Assembly: GCF_963855985.1 (NCBI RefSeq)
Contig: NC_087118.1
Span: 4,712,001 to 4,776,000 of the forward strand
DNA: 64,000 nucleotides
Direction: 5' to 3'
Source: Ostrinia nubilalis
Taxonomy: Eukaryota; Arthropoda; Insecta; Lepidoptera; Crambidae
Shown here: piece by piece, positions 1 through 11,170 of the stretch
Position numbering within the stretch: the stretch's first letter is position 1
How the letters are laid out: every line of letters starts with the position of its first letter
Position numbers and translations under genes: made by a program
The notes under the pieces: generated by a model
Told to the model about the DNA's origin: nothing
The model's input: the letters and a program-made list of their open reading frames with translations, nothing else
The model's database searches: none

Positions 1-1
1 C

Positions 2-1014
2 ACAATAAATAGGACAGGTTGCAGTAGCCAGAAAGGTAAAACACCATATGAACTAATTTATAAACGAAGTTTTGACATCAATACATTAAGATCTTTTGGA
101 ACTGAAGTATACACTCACATCCCCAAACAAAGAAGGCTAAAGTGGGATTCAAAAGCAAAAATGGGTAGGTTTGTCGGCTATGGAATAAATACAAAAGGTT
201 ATAGGATTTGGTTTGAAAATAAGAGAGATGTTGAAACTCATAGAGATGTTGTTTTTGTGCTGGGAATGAAAAGAAATGAAGATATGGAAGATAACAGGAT
301 CAGTCAGAGGGAGGGTGACATAGAAGAGGTGTGCCATAGCGATGATGAGGAGAGAATGGGAGAAGAGAGTGAGAATATAGAGAATGATGAGGAAATGGAA
401 GAGAAGGAATATGGAAATTTACCGGAAGAAATAACAAATGTTGATGAAGAACAAGAGAGAGAAAGAAGATCTGAAGTGGGTGCTGGTCAAAGGAGATATG
501 TGGACAAGGACGAGGAATATGAATCAGAAGAATGGCATAGCCCAGATGAAGCAAGGTTGGAGGAAAGGAAAACAAGGAGTGGCAGAATAGTAAAAACCCC
601 TCAAAGGTTGAAAGATTATGAGGTGGGATTGACGGCACAAGGAGAAGAAGACTTAACGTATGAAGAGGCAATAACTGGGAAGGATAGTAAGGAATGGTTG
701 GAGGCGATAAATAGGGAGCTGCAAGCACTGAAAAGTAATAATACATGGATAGAAACGGATTTACCTAAAGGTCAGAAGACAATAGACAGCAAGTGGGTTT
801 TTAAGGTGAAGAGAACTGAAGGTATCTATAAGGCAAGATTGGTCGCTAGGGGTTTTAAGCAAGACAGTAAGTTTGATCATTCTGAAATATATGCTCCAGT
901 AGCCAAGCTACCAACTTTACGTATCTTGCTGGCTGTAACATGCAAGTATGGTTTAGATATACAGCAGATGGATGTGAAAAGCGCTTTCTTGTATGGAAAT
1001 ATAGAGGAAGTCTT
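2..1014 (+). pseudogene. Copia (Ty1/copia) pol fragment, integrase tail to start of reverse transcriptase
   Basis: The reading frame is already open at the left edge of the window, so the element begins outside it. The first ~50 codons match the end of a Copia integrase (SFGTEVYTHIPK, then KMGRFVGYG). An acidic, Glu-rich linker follows, then the reverse transcriptase start (SKWVFKVKR, KARLVARGFKQ, IYAPVAKLPTLRILLA, QQMDVKSAFLYG). Homology stops near 1014, just after SAFLYGNIEE; the frame runs on to 1123 through unrelated sequence. The YVDD motif, RNase H and LTR are missing, so this is a truncated relic. It is clearly a different family from the intact Copia at 4818-9234: the linker and residues differ, and the strand is opposite. 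Confidence 0.85.
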
Positions 1015-3206
1015 GAACTCCCATATTCCACAATTTCTTGCTCTGCAAGTCGTGTTCCAGTTCCAAGGTCAACACTTCGAATCCCGTTTAGTGCAGCGTA
1101 AAATGAAGTGCATCATCCTGTGAGTTAAAACAACTTTTTATTTACTTCGGTTCAAGATCTAATTCAGTGATAAATTCAACAACATCCAGTGAATAATTCT
1201 GTACCCCCAGTGAAAAGGGATCTAAGTCGAAAATGGTGATTTTTGGGAAATCGCATTTGAAGTTAAAAAAAATCCTGCTTCGTCGCTATAAGAGATAACT
1301 GGGTGAAATATTTTTAGGTGAAAGGTAATGTTAGATATAATTAGGCAGTGAGCCAGTTTGGGAAATATAGCATGTGGTTTTTTCGTAATTAAATAAAAAC
1401 CCAGTTATATCACCATGCACGACAACTTTACATTCGTGTAAAGTGATGTAATGGGACATAAATCATTTTACACCACACCGAATTGACCATACGCTAACAA
1501 GTGTAAAGTGATACATTTTACGCCATTTCTGTTGATAATTTTTTGTTTCTTCAATTTTAGAAAAAGTTGTAAAACAAACATAAGTAATTACACTATGAGG
1601 AATCATTATTTCAGGTTATTTAGGGTAAATTGTCCAAAAATTGTTACTTGTATCAATATACACCAATTTAGTGGTGAGAAAAAAATGTGTAAACTGATCT
1701 AAGTAACATAATAGCGATCTAAGTATCCTAATAATTATGTGTAAAGTGATATAAGTGGCGATTGTGCAAGAAAGGATTTTTTCCTGGCGGCTTGGTGACT
1801 GGAATTGAACCGCCACCGGTGCAGACTGAGAAGATGGTGAATTGTCTGCACGTGAAAAGGAGGTTGTCCGGCTTGCAGAAATTTATAAAATTTACCGTTC
1901 CTTGTATGAGATTAAAAAATGTAAATAAAACAGCTCCCTCTCAATTGACACAATTTATTTTATCTAGTAAACTCTTATACAGTTAACAATTAAGATATTA
2001 TAACTACTGTAATAGATAGTGCCAATCTCAAGGGATTCAGGGTCGTTAATTAGGTTCGGTTTGGTGAATATTATTGCCACTACAAATTTCTTAAAACTCA
2101 GCCTAAATATTAAAAGACTCTACTAGTTAAGATAACTGCGCGATGTCAGGTCGGAAAGACTCCTACTTGAAGGATGGAAAAGTGGGTACCTTGGAAGCCA
2201 TGCGGTTATAAGCCGTTACCCTGAACGTTCCTCTCTTCTTCCGGGGTCCAACGGGTCTCGCACACTTTTAGGCTACAAGCAGCGTCCTCCACGGCCTCAA
2301 GCGCACAGTGCCAGATGAAGCTCTTGCATCTCCTCGGCAGGAAAGCGTTCACACTCTTGCAGAGACAGAGGTTTGATGACAAGGAGGAAATGCGAAGAGA
2401 TCAGCAGTTTAGAAAGGAGAAATAATTTATACGAAATGATAAGAAATCAATATGAAATATTGAAATACCTAGAATATGAAATGTCTATAAAATAATGTCT
2501 ATAAAAATGAAATCCCGCATCTGAAACGAAAAATACGAGTGTCAGCATCACATGTGGAACGTGGCATTAGGTTATGAAAAAACCCGCAATGGGAAACAAA
2601 TACTTACAAAGACTGTTCGCTAATTTGAGCTTCACTCGCAGTCTTCAGCAACCCAATACCCTCATCCGAATAGGATTTAGGGAATTTCTGAAAGAAACGA
2701 TCACATGAAATACCACGTACTGGAATACGAAAAATATCAATCACGAAAAATAAATAAATTCTCCGACGGGAACTTACCTCATGTGTGTTATTTTTATTTA
2801 TTCATCAAGAAATTATCGTGGATGCATTTTGCATCACCCGATTTGAAATACAAGGAATTACATTCCCGAAAATAATAAAATTGCGGTTGCGCAAGATCGA
2901 CCAAAATTCCAAAGTGATTTGACAGCTCAACTGACAGCCGCGAGTCATTGACATCGCAAGACGTTTCGTTTAGCCGCTTAGATAAAAAGCAAACACTAAT
3001 AAAAACCATGATGAAAACAATTTCCAGAACACTGAAAATATTCTATTTAAAATAGAATAATCAATACAAAAACACTAGGAAATGTTTCATCAAAATATAT
3101 TTCAATTAACTGAGCAAAAAGCGCCATCTATTGCAAATTAATTCTAAATCACGCCAATAGATGTCGCTAGTGGTATCCTAAATCCAAATATCGAGAAGAA
3201 ATATCA
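1015..3206. other. Unassigned AT-rich stretch with a scattered short repeat
   Basis: I see no gene. The motif TGTAAAGTGAT or close variants recurs near 1437, 1501, 1687 and 1739. A patch near 1201-1225 (GTACCCCCAGTGAAAAG) recurs inverted near 23420-23440. Around 2140-2400 the sequence is less AT-rich but has no long frame. Near 3121-3170 a short inverted pair (GCGCCATCTATTG and CAATAGATGTCGC) could be the end of a small repeat. The 71-codon minus frame at 2794-3009 has no recognisable family. Confidence 0.4.
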
Positions 3207-3212
3207 ATTAAA

Positions 3213-3327
3213 CCTCTGTACCGTGATTCGAAGCATATAAACAATATGAGAATGTCGTACTATTTGCCTTTCTTTCTTTCCTGTTGTCAGTGTGTATATA
3301 GCCGTCTCTGTCGCACACCTCCCCCCT
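3213..3327 (+). repeat. DIRS left inverted terminal repeat
   Basis: From CGAAGCATATAAACAATATG through the GTGTGTATATAGCCG patch to the C-rich CCTCCCCCCTCTGG, this matches the reverse complement of 15709-15822 almost base for base. The first ~12 bases differ (GTACCGTG against ACTTACCTG), as expected for DIRS ends, which are completed from the internal complementary region. Confidence 0.85.
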
Positions 3328-3657
3328 CTGGCCAGGCAGCGTGAGCGCTGCGCGCTTTCGTTTTTGCCATTGGCGTCTTTTGCCTCGTCGAGTGCACACC
3401 TCTCTTCTAAGATACCAGGTATCCGTAGGTAGTGCACAAATTAGAAACTTTCCTGAATATTCAAATAATTATTGAAACTGAGTTTTGGAATAATTTTATT
3501 TCGTATTTTCCAACTACAGAAACTGTAAGTACAAAAATATTTTGTTTACGATTATACCCTCAAAGTATAAAATTTTCTTTTAACGGTTTTACCGTTCGAT
3601 AAAAATGTGTAATTAAAGTGTGTAATTTAAAGTGTGTATTTTTAGCTGTCTGTTAAA

Positions 3658-4735
3658 ATGAATAATCTAGATCAGATTAGTGATCCCAAGCCCGGGCCTA
3701 GTAATGAGTTTGATTCGGATTCGTCCACATCCACGAGTTTGACTTCAAGTCGCGATGATAGAAGGCGTGCCCGGAAGCGTAAGCGTAAAAATCGACAAGA
3801 CGATTTACTGGAAAGGTTAGTCAAAGAAATGGGAGATTTACGCAATAAATTGAGTACCCCCCGATCTCAAAATAATTGTTGTTCTGAGATCGACCTAAAT
3901 GTTAGCGGGGAATTATTCGGTGAGTGCAGTGAAGTGGAACATGCCGTGACAGATTTTACCGTTAATGTGGGTACGTCGCTAAAAGAAACCACATCTAAAA
4001 CAAGTGCAAACCATACTAATACAATAACTCGTTTGCAAAGATTTAACTCTCCGGAATGGAAGGAAATCAGGTTTGCTGAAGTACAAAATTATATTAGTAC
4101 ACCAGGTTTCACCCATCTGGAATGTAATGACGAAATTACTATCTATGACAAAGCAGCTGACCTTGCATATGCGGAGCGTTCTTATGCAGCTCTAACAATG
4201 GCGGCGGTCAGGCAACAGGAAGCTTTTCAGAAGCCCCGAGAATCTTGCGCATGATAAAATCTGCGACAAAGTTAATGAAATTTTTACGAAAGGTGAGTAC
4301 TGTAAGGTATCCAATGACATGTTGCAATTAATATGTGGACGGCGAGCTGATTTAATTGAGCAACGAAGGCACGTCATCCTAAAGTCGGTAAAGGATCCTT
4401 TGGTAAAATCGAAGTTGCAAAAGATACCACCGTCATGTCAGAACTTGTTCGCGGCAGAACAGTTCACAGACGCTTTAGAAAAAATCGGCGGAGTTAAGCG
4501 GGCGTTTTATCCAACTAAGACCATAAAGAAAGCCTCGCATTATGCTGAATCCGCAAAGCCTGCGCAAGGCTACAAACATACTCGCGATAACCAAACCACG
4601 CAGGTTTGCCCGCATAATGCCTCGAGGATTCAATCGTGCTGTCAAAAAGCCAGTTCCGCGCAGGAACATCATTATCACAATGCTGAGTACCCGCAATCAT
4701 TCAGATATGATAATAGAAACGGTAATAGTAAATAG
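3658..4735 (+). pseudogene. DIRS ORF1 (gag-like), frameshifted
   Basis: The start at 3658 gives a protein with a Ser/Asp-rich N-terminus (KPGPSNEFDSDSSTSTS), a basic RRRARKRKRK patch and a predicted helical stretch (LLERLVKEMGDL), typical of insect DIRS gag. The first frame stops at 4254. The same protein evidently continues in another frame (NLAHDKICDKV, then MLQLICGRRADLIEQRR), so one base is gained or lost near 4238. The tail is basic. A run of A at about 4739 changes frame again, and the C-terminal part (FRRKRGGQRPSATQKSRKRE) is cut at 4817 by the Copia. Coding resumes at 9235/9240 in the same frame and ends near 9280. ORF1 overlaps the start of the reverse transcriptase frame. It would form the particle/nucleic-acid-binding protein. 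Confidence 0.75.
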
Positions 4736-4817
4736 AAAAAAAAAAAAATATTTTCGTCGCAAGAGAGGAGGTCAGAGACCCTCTGCCACTCAAAAATCCA
4801 GAAAACGTGAGGCCTCT

Positions 4818-4987
4818 TGTTGTTATAAATTAAAGCACTGATTTAGATAAATTGACTTTTATTTTTTTAACTAATATTACAAATCATTCGACCGATAAAC
4901 GATACGTCAGAGCACAGAGAGAGGAGAGACTTCTAGGGGGCGCTGCTGTTTGCGTCAGTGCTCTGTGGTTTGCGTTTTACTCCAACA
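4818..4987 (-). repeat. Copia 3' LTR
   Basis: Reads TGTTGGAGTAAAACGC...TAACAACA on the minus strand, with the TG...CA ends usual for LTRs. The gag-pol frame runs about 55 bases into it and stops at 4933, so the last 18 or so residues of the polyprotein are LTR-encoded. Confidence 0.93.
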
Positions 4988-7900
4988 CCCTCCCTTAAAC
5001 GCAAACCCATTGTAGCGGTGAAGGCATGGTGCTTGCAGCGAGGAAGTCCTTTGGTCAATACATCAGCCACCATCTTTTCAGTGCATAGATACTCCATGTG
5101 TATTTGGCCTGCTGCAACCTTTTCTTTCACGAAGTGGTATCTGACATCTATGTGTTTGCTGCGAGCTTGATAGACATCAGAACCTGAAATGCTAATGGCA
5201 CTTTGATTATCACAGTACATAGTCAAAGCCCCTAAAGTATTTTGACAGATGTCCTTTTCCAATTGTTGAAGCCAGAGTGCTTCCTGCACAGCAGAAGCCA
5301 GAGACATATACTCAGCCTCGGTGCTGGAGAGGGCAACTGTTGTTTGCTTCTTTGAGTTCCAGCTTATACATGCGCCTTGAAAAATAAATAAATATCCAGT
5401 ACAAGATCTTCTGTCTAAAGTGTCACTCGCCCAATCGGCGTCGCAGTAGCCAACCATGTTCTCATCATTCTTTTTGAAAGTTAATTTCATGTTCATTGTT
5501 CCTTTGAGATAACGGAATATTCTTTTAACAGCTGTCCAGTGTTGCATTGTAGGACTGTTATTGAATCTACTTGCAGTGTTCACCGCATATGTTATGTCTG
5601 GGCGTGTGCCTTGCGACAGATAAAGAAGGCAGCCAACAGCTTCTTGATAGGGAATATTCTGTAGAATTTCACTTTCATTTTCAGCCTTTTTTAATTGTGT
5701 TCCAGCTTCAAATGGTGTTGGTACTGGTTTGCAGTCAAACATTCGAAATCTGTGTAAGATTTTCTCAATATAAAGTGATTGATCCAAAGATATTTCATCT
5801 AAATCTTTACTTTGTGAAATTTTCAACCCAATACATTGTACAGCCTTGCCAAGATCCTTCATTTGAAATTTTTCTTGTAATTTTTCTTTCACAAATGATG
5901 CAATTTTTTCATTATTGAAGAAGCAGAGTAAATCGTCAACATACACTGCTATAAGAAGTATATCATGTTCATTATTAAGTCTATAGTATATACAAGGATC
6001 CATAATTGATCTTTTCAATCCAATCTCCAATAGTGCAGCGTTGAGCTTTTTGTTCCATTGACGACTGGCTTGTTTTAAGCCATACAGAGCTTTGTTAAGT
6101 CTGCACACTTTGTTTTCGACTTCATAACAAGGCGGCGGCGACATGAATATTTCCTCTTCAACATCTCCCTGTAGAAAAGCTGTAATAGCATCCATTTGAT
6201 GGATTTTCAGTCTGTATTTTGTTGCTAAGCCAAACAAGTATCTTAATGAAGTCAAGCGGACCACAGGAGCATAAACATCGTGATAATCAATACCTTTTGT
6301 TTGTTTAAACCCCTTGATGACAAGACGAGCTTTGTATCTTACTATTTCTCCAACATCATTTCGCTTAGTTTTGAAAACCCATTTGCATGGTATTAACTTT
6401 TTGCCTGCAGGTAAGTCTACTACTGTCCAGGTGTTATTATCTAGTAATGATTGATATTCAGTATCCATAGCCATTTTCCACAGGTTAGAATCTTCTCCAT
6501 TTAGTGCTTCAATGTGACTTTGTGGCTCATTATCTAAAAGACTCATGGTAGACTCAGAGTTAGAACATAAGAATGAATTAAGTTCTGTATCATTACTTTC
6601 ATCCTCATGTTGTAAATTTTCTTGCAGGTTTTGTCGACGGGGTCTTAGGTTTACATGGTATGTACTTTCTGGAGAACTCAAACTATCTGAAGGTATGTAA
6701 CTCTCATCTTCCAGGTCTTCGTATGTGCTTGAATCTGAGTCATTATATCTTGTTTCATTATTCAATTCTGCATTGTTAGAATTATTTTCAGGTTCAACTT
6801 GAATATGTGTACTATTAGACTCATGACAATCATTCCTCTGATTTATTTCTGCCTTATGTGTGTTTTCATTTTCATTCAATATTTTAGAATTATGAGATTC
6901 GCAAACATTCTGGCTTATACTGTTTTCAAGAAATACTGCATCTCTACTCATCACAACTTGTTTACTTTTCTTGTCAATGAAGCGATAACCTTTGGTGCAG
7001 TCACTGTATCCAATAAAAATCAACTCACGAGATTTGGGATCTAATTTCTGACGTTTTTCCTTTGGTATATGTACCATTGCTCGGCATCCAAATATTTTCA
7101 GGTGGCTGAGGTCAGGCTTGCATCCAGTCCAACGCTCTTCAGGAGTGACATGTGGCAGTGATCGATTTGGTGAACGGTTGACGATGTAGGCAGCAGTTGC
7201 TATGGCTTCTGCCCAATACTCCTTCTGCAAAGAGGCATTGAATATCATACACTTAGCCTTTTCAACTAAAGTACGGTTCATTCTTTCACTTACACCGTTT
7301 TGTTCAGGTGTGTATGGAGTACTTGTCTCATGTTTTATACCAAAATGCTTCAGACATTTATCAAACTTATGATTTTTGTATTCTGTCCCATTGTCACTTC
7401 TTAATGTTTTAATTTTACAGTCCAATTCATTTTCAACTTTATTTTTAAATTCTATAAATTTCTCAAAAACCTCTGATTTTTGCTTCAAAAAATAGACAAA
7501 CACCTTTTTGGAATAATCGTCAATTAATGTTAAAAAGTACCTTGCGCCTCCGATAGACTGGTTCTCCATTGGCCCACATACATCGCTGTGGATTAACTCC
7601 AATAATTTTGATGCTCGGGAACCTTCATGCTTGAATGGTTGTCTGGTCAGCTTGGCTTGCAGACATGGAGTACATGTCACATCTTTATTGTCTTGAGATA
7701 GTTTCACACCCAGAGTACAATTGGGGATCTTCTTTAAATCATTGAAGTTGAGATGTCCGAGTCGTTGGTGCCATATGTACCTGTCTTCAGCTATGACAGA
7801 CATAGCCCTTCCACTGTTGCATGTTAATAATTTGTATGTATTATTCACTAGTTCCGCATTGGCCACTACATTTCCTTCCTTGTTTGTTACTGCACATCCA

Positions 7901-8913
7901 TTTTCATTAAACTCAACTCGGTTTCCATTGGAAATTATTTTGCTCACTGACAGCAAATTTGTGGATAGACCCGGCACATATAAAACATCATTCACTTGAA
8001 TGCAGTCCACAGTCCCAGTGTCTTCATTCTTGACTTGAATAGTGACTGTACCACAGCTCTGAACACGAAGTACTGTATTGTCAGCAATTCTGATGGTATT
8101 TACAGATGGTGCTTTTTCATTCTCAAGCCAGTGGCCATGCATTGTCATGTGAGCAGATGCCCCTGAATCCACATACCAGTTGGTGCTGTCATTCAGTAAA
8201 GAAGCAGAGAAAGCAGCAACAAAACTATTCTTTGTATCTTCATTTTCCTCCTTTTTTTTATTTTTAAACCAACAATATTTGCTAACATGACCATGTTTAT
8301 TACAGTTAAAACATCGGGGTCCTTTAGGCTGATTGGGTCGAGAGTAATTACTAGATTTGACATAAAAAGCAGTAGTAGTATCTGATTTAACTTCTTGTAG
8401 CAATTTGGTTTTAATCAGATCGGCACTAATCTTTATTCCACAGCTCTCAATCCCCATAATCATAGGCTTGTACTCTTCGGGGAGGCCGGCCAGCATTAAA
8501 GTGCCAAGCCACTCATCATCAACTCCGAAGCCTATGGCTCTCAACTTGTGTGCTGCTGACATTATTTTATTGATGTAATCTTCTACATTTAAACTTGAAC
8601 TGAGATTTGTATTTATTAGATCTCTTAAAAGACCAACTTTACGGAGTAGGCCCGAGTCTTCAAATGCTTTAGATAACTTGTCCCATACCATTTTCGCAGT
8701 CGTGGCGTCTTGAACATGCACATAGAGCTGTGGGTCTATTGAAAGTATAATCTTGGACTTAGCTTTGATGTCTTTCTTCGTGTCTACAGAGTCCACGGAG
8801 GTTATACACTCCCACAGTTCTTCATGTTGTAGATACGCTTCCATTGCGAATTTCCACGTCGAAAAATTATCTCTTCCAGTTAGCTTTTGTATGGACAAGG
8901 TGTTCGAAGCCAT
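4933..8913 (-). CDS. Copia Gag-Pol polyprotein, full length (1326 aa)
   Basis: The order is that of Ty1/copia elements. Residues 1-200 are Gag (QKLTGRDNFSTWKFAMEAYL). A CCHC knuckle (CFNCNKHGHVSKYC) lies near 201-214 and the aspartic protease DSGASAHM near 247. The integrase zinc site (HQRLGH... CTPCLQAK) starts near 380. The catalytic Asp, Asp and Glu of integrase sit in HSDVCGP (~441), RSDNGTEY (~506) and PEQNGVSERMN (~540). The reverse transcriptase has KARLVIKGFKQ and YVDDLL (~991). RNase H has CDADWAS (~1158), YCDNQSA and KHIDVRYHFV. There is no stop or frameshift in 1326 codons. It makes the particle, processes itself, copies the RNA to DNA and integrates it. The start at 8913 lies ~150 bases downstream of the 5' LTR and opens a textbook Gag N-terminus. 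Confidence 0.96.
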   Translation of the reverse strand: MASNTLSIQKLTGRDNFSTWKFAMEAYLQHEELWECITSVDSVDTKKDIKAKSKIILSIDPQLYVHVQDATTAKMVWDKLSKAFEDSGLLRKVGLLRDLINTNLSSSLNVEDYINKIMSAAHKLRAIGFGVDDEWLGTLMLAGLPEEYKPMIMGIESCGIKISADLIKTKLLQEVKSDTTTAFYVKSSNYSRPNQPKGPRCFNCNKHGHVSKYCWFKNKKKEENEDTKNSFVAAFSASLLNDSTNWYVDSGASAHMTMHGHWLENEKAPSVNTIRIADNTVLRVQSCGTVTIQVKNEDTGTVDCIQVNDVLYVPGLSTNLLSVSKIISNGNRVEFNENGCAVTNKEGNVVANAELVNNTYKLLTCNSGRAMSVIAEDRYIWHQRLGHLNFNDLKKIPNCTLGVKLSQDNKDVTCTPCLQAKLTRQPFKHEGSRASKLLELIHSDVCGPMENQSIGGARYFLTLIDDYSKKVFVYFLKQKSEVFEKFIEFKNKVENELDCKIKTLRSDNGTEYKNHKFDKCLKHFGIKHETSTPYTPEQNGVSERMNRTLVEKAKCMIFNASLQKEYWAEAIATAAYIVNRSPNRSLPHVTPEERWTGCKPDLSHLKIFGCRAMVHIPKEKRQKLDPKSRELIFIGYSDCTKGYRFIDKKSKQVVMSRDAVFLENSISQNVCESHNSKILNENENTHKAEINQRNDCHESNSTHIQVEPENNSNNAELNNETRYNDSDSSTYEDLEDESYIPSDSLSSPESTYHVNLRPRRQNLQENLQHEDESNDTELNSFLCSNSESTMSLLDNEPQSHIEALNGEDSNLWKMAMDTEYQSLLDNNTWTVVDLPAGKKLIPCKWVFKTKRNDVGEIVRYKARLVIKGFKQTKGIDYHDVYAPVVRLTSLRYLFGLATKYRLKIHQMDAITAFLQGDVEEEIFMSPPPCYEVENKVCRLNKALYGLKQASRQWNKKLNAALLEIGLKRSIMDPCIYYRLNNEHDILLIAVYVDDLLCFFNNEKIASFVKEKLQEKFQMKDLGKAVQCIGLKISQSKDLDEISLDQSLYIEKILHRFRMFDCKPVPTPFEAGTQLKKAENESEILQNIPYQEAVGCLLYLSQGTRPDITYAVNTASRFNNSPTMQHWTAVKRIFRYLKGTMNMKLTFKKNDENMVGYCDADWASDTLDRRSCTGYLFIFQGACISWNSKKQTTVALSSTEAEYMSLASAVQEALWLQQLEKDICQNTLGALTMYCDNQSAISISGSDVYQARSKHIDVRYHFVKEKVAAGQIHMEYLCTEKMVADVLTKGLPRCKHHAFTATMGLRLREGVGVKRKPQSTDANSSAP

Positions 8914-9050
8914 ATTTATTGACTTTATAGCAATATAATCTGAAATTGCTGAAAGAGAAAATGTGCTGCACGCGGTCTGTGAGGTTATGTTACTGAACTT
9001 TACTTTACTTTACTATTTACTAAATTCTTACTGAAACTATTGCAGGATGG

Positions 9051-9064
9051 GACGGCCCATAACC
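9051..9064 (-). promoter_or_regulatory. Copia primer-binding site
   Basis: Directly after the 5' LTR, the minus strand reads GGTTATGGGCC. I recall the same motif as the Drosophila copia primer site, which pairs with an internal half of initiator tRNA-Met rather than with a tRNA 3' CCA end. That identification is from memory of the family and was not searched. Confidence 0.7.
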
Positions 9065-9234
9065 TGTTGTTATAAATTAAAGCACTGATTTAGATAAATA
9101 GACTTTTATTTTTTTAACTAATATTACAAATCATTCGACCGATAAACGATACGTCAGAGCACAGAGAGAGGAGAGACTTCTAGGGGGCGCTGCTGTTTGC
9201 GTCAGTGCTCTGTGGTTTGCGTTTTACTCCAACA
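9065..9234 (-). repeat. Copia 5' LTR
   Basis: 170 bp, same as 4818-4987 apart from one visible base. As the upstream LTR of a minus-strand element it should hold the promoter. No obvious TATAAA box is seen; an AT-rich TTTATTTTTTTAACTAA patch lies near its upstream end. Confidence 0.93.
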
Positions 9235-9239
9235 CCTCT

Positions 9240-11170
9240 TCATCCAATAGAGACTCACAACACAAACGACGCAAATATTGACTCGAGTCGCTTCAGAGCT
9301 GGACAGCTTCGACACAAGGTGAACAGGTGGAAAGAATTGGGCGCACCAATTCGAATACTACGCATGATCGAAGGCTATCGTATCCCATTTCTCGAAAAAC
9401 CGCCATTAGTAAAACCAAACCTGTCCAGTTCTGCATTTCAAACTTGCGTGACCCCCGATATGACAGCAATCATAAATCAGTTGAAAGTGGAACAGGTTTT
9501 GGAGGATGCGCAATCCAGTCCGAGTTTTGTGTCCAAGATGTTCCTCACACCAAAAGGAGACGGATCGTGGAGACCAATATTCAACCTAAAAGGTTTGAAC
9601 GATTATGTGTACACACCTCAGTTTCGCCTCATATCCGTTTACAAGGTGCCAGATTTCCTTCAGGACCAAGACTGGCTAGTGAAAATAGATATTTCACAAG
9701 CGTACTTCCACATTCCTGTCCTGTATCAGAGAGTCACAGGAAGTTCCTCAGACTCATATACGACGAAAAATTGATGCAAATTACTTGCCTTCCGTTCGGC
9801 CTAAGTTCAGCCCCAAGCGCTTTTGCCTCTGTAACAGCCTGGATTGCGCAAAAACTCAGGGAAGAAGGTCTGCGAGTCCTCATCTATCTCGACGACTTTC
9901 TCTTAGCCAACCAAAATCGATCGTTGCTGATCGAACAAACCCACTACGCGATTCACCTACTCCAATATCTCGGCTGGGCGGTAAATATGACCAAATCGAT
10001 CTTAGATCCTCAGAAAAAGATCGAGTATCTAGGCATAACTTGGGAGCCTTGGAACAACCTAAAGAGCTTACCTGCGAAAAAGTCGTCCCACATTGTCGAA
10101 TTGATAGAACAAGCGTTGAGTTACCAGAAAATGAACAAGGCAGAAATCCTATCTCTCCTAGGGATCCTCAACTTTGGAAGCTTTGCAGTTCCACGAGGTC
10201 GCTTACATACAAGGTATCTCCAAAAGCACAACTTGTCCATACCAGAAGACGAGCATCGGTACCCCTTGTCTCCTCAAGTGATGTCCGAGCTCCAGTGGTG
10301 GATGGAGAATTGCAAAAGACCATCAGCGATACATGCAGAACCTCCCACATATTTCCTAACCACAGACGCGTCCCAGATGGCCTGGGGAGCCCGACTCAAC
10401 AATTTAGAGTTATCCGGGACATGGTTACTAGAAGAGCAAGACCTACATATCAACCAAAAAGAGCTACTAGCTGTATGCAAAGTTCTGGAGTTAAAGAGAC
10501 ATGTTCTATCAAATCAATCGATTCTTCTTCAATCCGACAACCAATCTGTGCTCGCATATCTAAAGAACGAAGGCGGCACCAAATCGACAGCTCTAATGAA
10601 TTTGACCTTCCGAATATATCGGATTATGGACAATCACAACATATCCCTTGTAACTCATCACATACCCGGCATTTACAACAGCGAGGCCGATCACCTGTCA
10701 CGAAACATGACTTCACCGGAATGGCACCTTCTGCCGGAAATAACGGAGATAATATTCGCCAAATGGGGAGTCCCGTGCATAGATCTGTTTGCGTCCCAAG
10801 TAGCCCACGTGGTGAAACCATATTGCTCCATAAACCTAGGGATGACAGAGATGCCCTAGACAGGGATGCAGAATTTCACAACGCCTTTTCACGCAAGTGG
10901 AAATTTCATCTAGCGTGGGTATTCCCACCTCCTTGCCTTATGCCCAGGGTACTGAACCACTTAAACACTGCGAAGGGAGTGTATTTAATAGTGGCACCCA
11001 GATGGGATCGTGTGTTTTGGCGACCGGATCTCAAGAGTCGAGCCCTAGACCCTCCGTTCACGATCCGGGACCCTCAAAAAGTCCTCATAGACGCAACGAC
11101 GGGCTTACCGCTTCCCAAAGCCAAAGAAATGACCTTGGAAGTTTGGCGATGTGGGGGTGGACAGAAAAAT
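9240..11170 (+). pseudogene. DIRS reverse transcriptase / RNase H with putative methyltransferase-like C-terminal region, frameshifted
   Basis: Frame 1 (to ~9720) holds the reverse transcriptase start: FLTPKGDGSWRPIFNLKGLN and WLVKIDISQAYFHIPV. A frameshift near 9723 moves coding to the next frame, which has CLPFGLSSAPSAFA, the catalytic LIYLDDFLLA, then RNase H (FLTTDASQMAWGARL, HINQKELLAV, LQSDNQSVLAYL, GIYNSEADHLSR). This frame stops at 10859. Homology resumes after another shift near 10843 (NAFSRKWKFHLAWVFPPP, LIVAPRWDRVFWRPDL), the DIRS-specific domain after RNase H that others have linked to a Dam-like methyltransferase. Two indels make the gene inactive. The Copia sits exactly at its 5' edge. 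Confidence 0.85.

Larger units (their letters stand above)
4818..9234 (-). mobile_element. Intact young Copia LTR retrotransposon inserted in the DIRS
   Basis: Two 170-bp LTRs (4818-4987 and 9065-9234) in the same orientation differ at one base that I can see (near 4854 against 9101). The direct target repeat CCTCT is present on both sides (4813-4817 and 9235-9239). The element reads on the minus strand: 5' LTR on the right, primer site 9051-9064, one long gag-pol frame, a purine-rich tract (GGGAGGG on the minus strand) at 4988-4994, then the 3' LTR. Everything needed for transposition looks present, so this copy may be active or very recently active. Confidence 0.95.

Noticed and set aside
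300..746. 148-codon minus-strand frame rich in Leu/Pro/His
   Set aside because: It is the shadow of the Glu-rich plus-strand Copia linker, whose GAA/GAG codons read as Phe/Leu/Pro on the other strand.
2794..3009. 71-codon minus-strand gene
   Set aside because: No family resemblance, no splice context and no neighbouring exons; consistent with chance.
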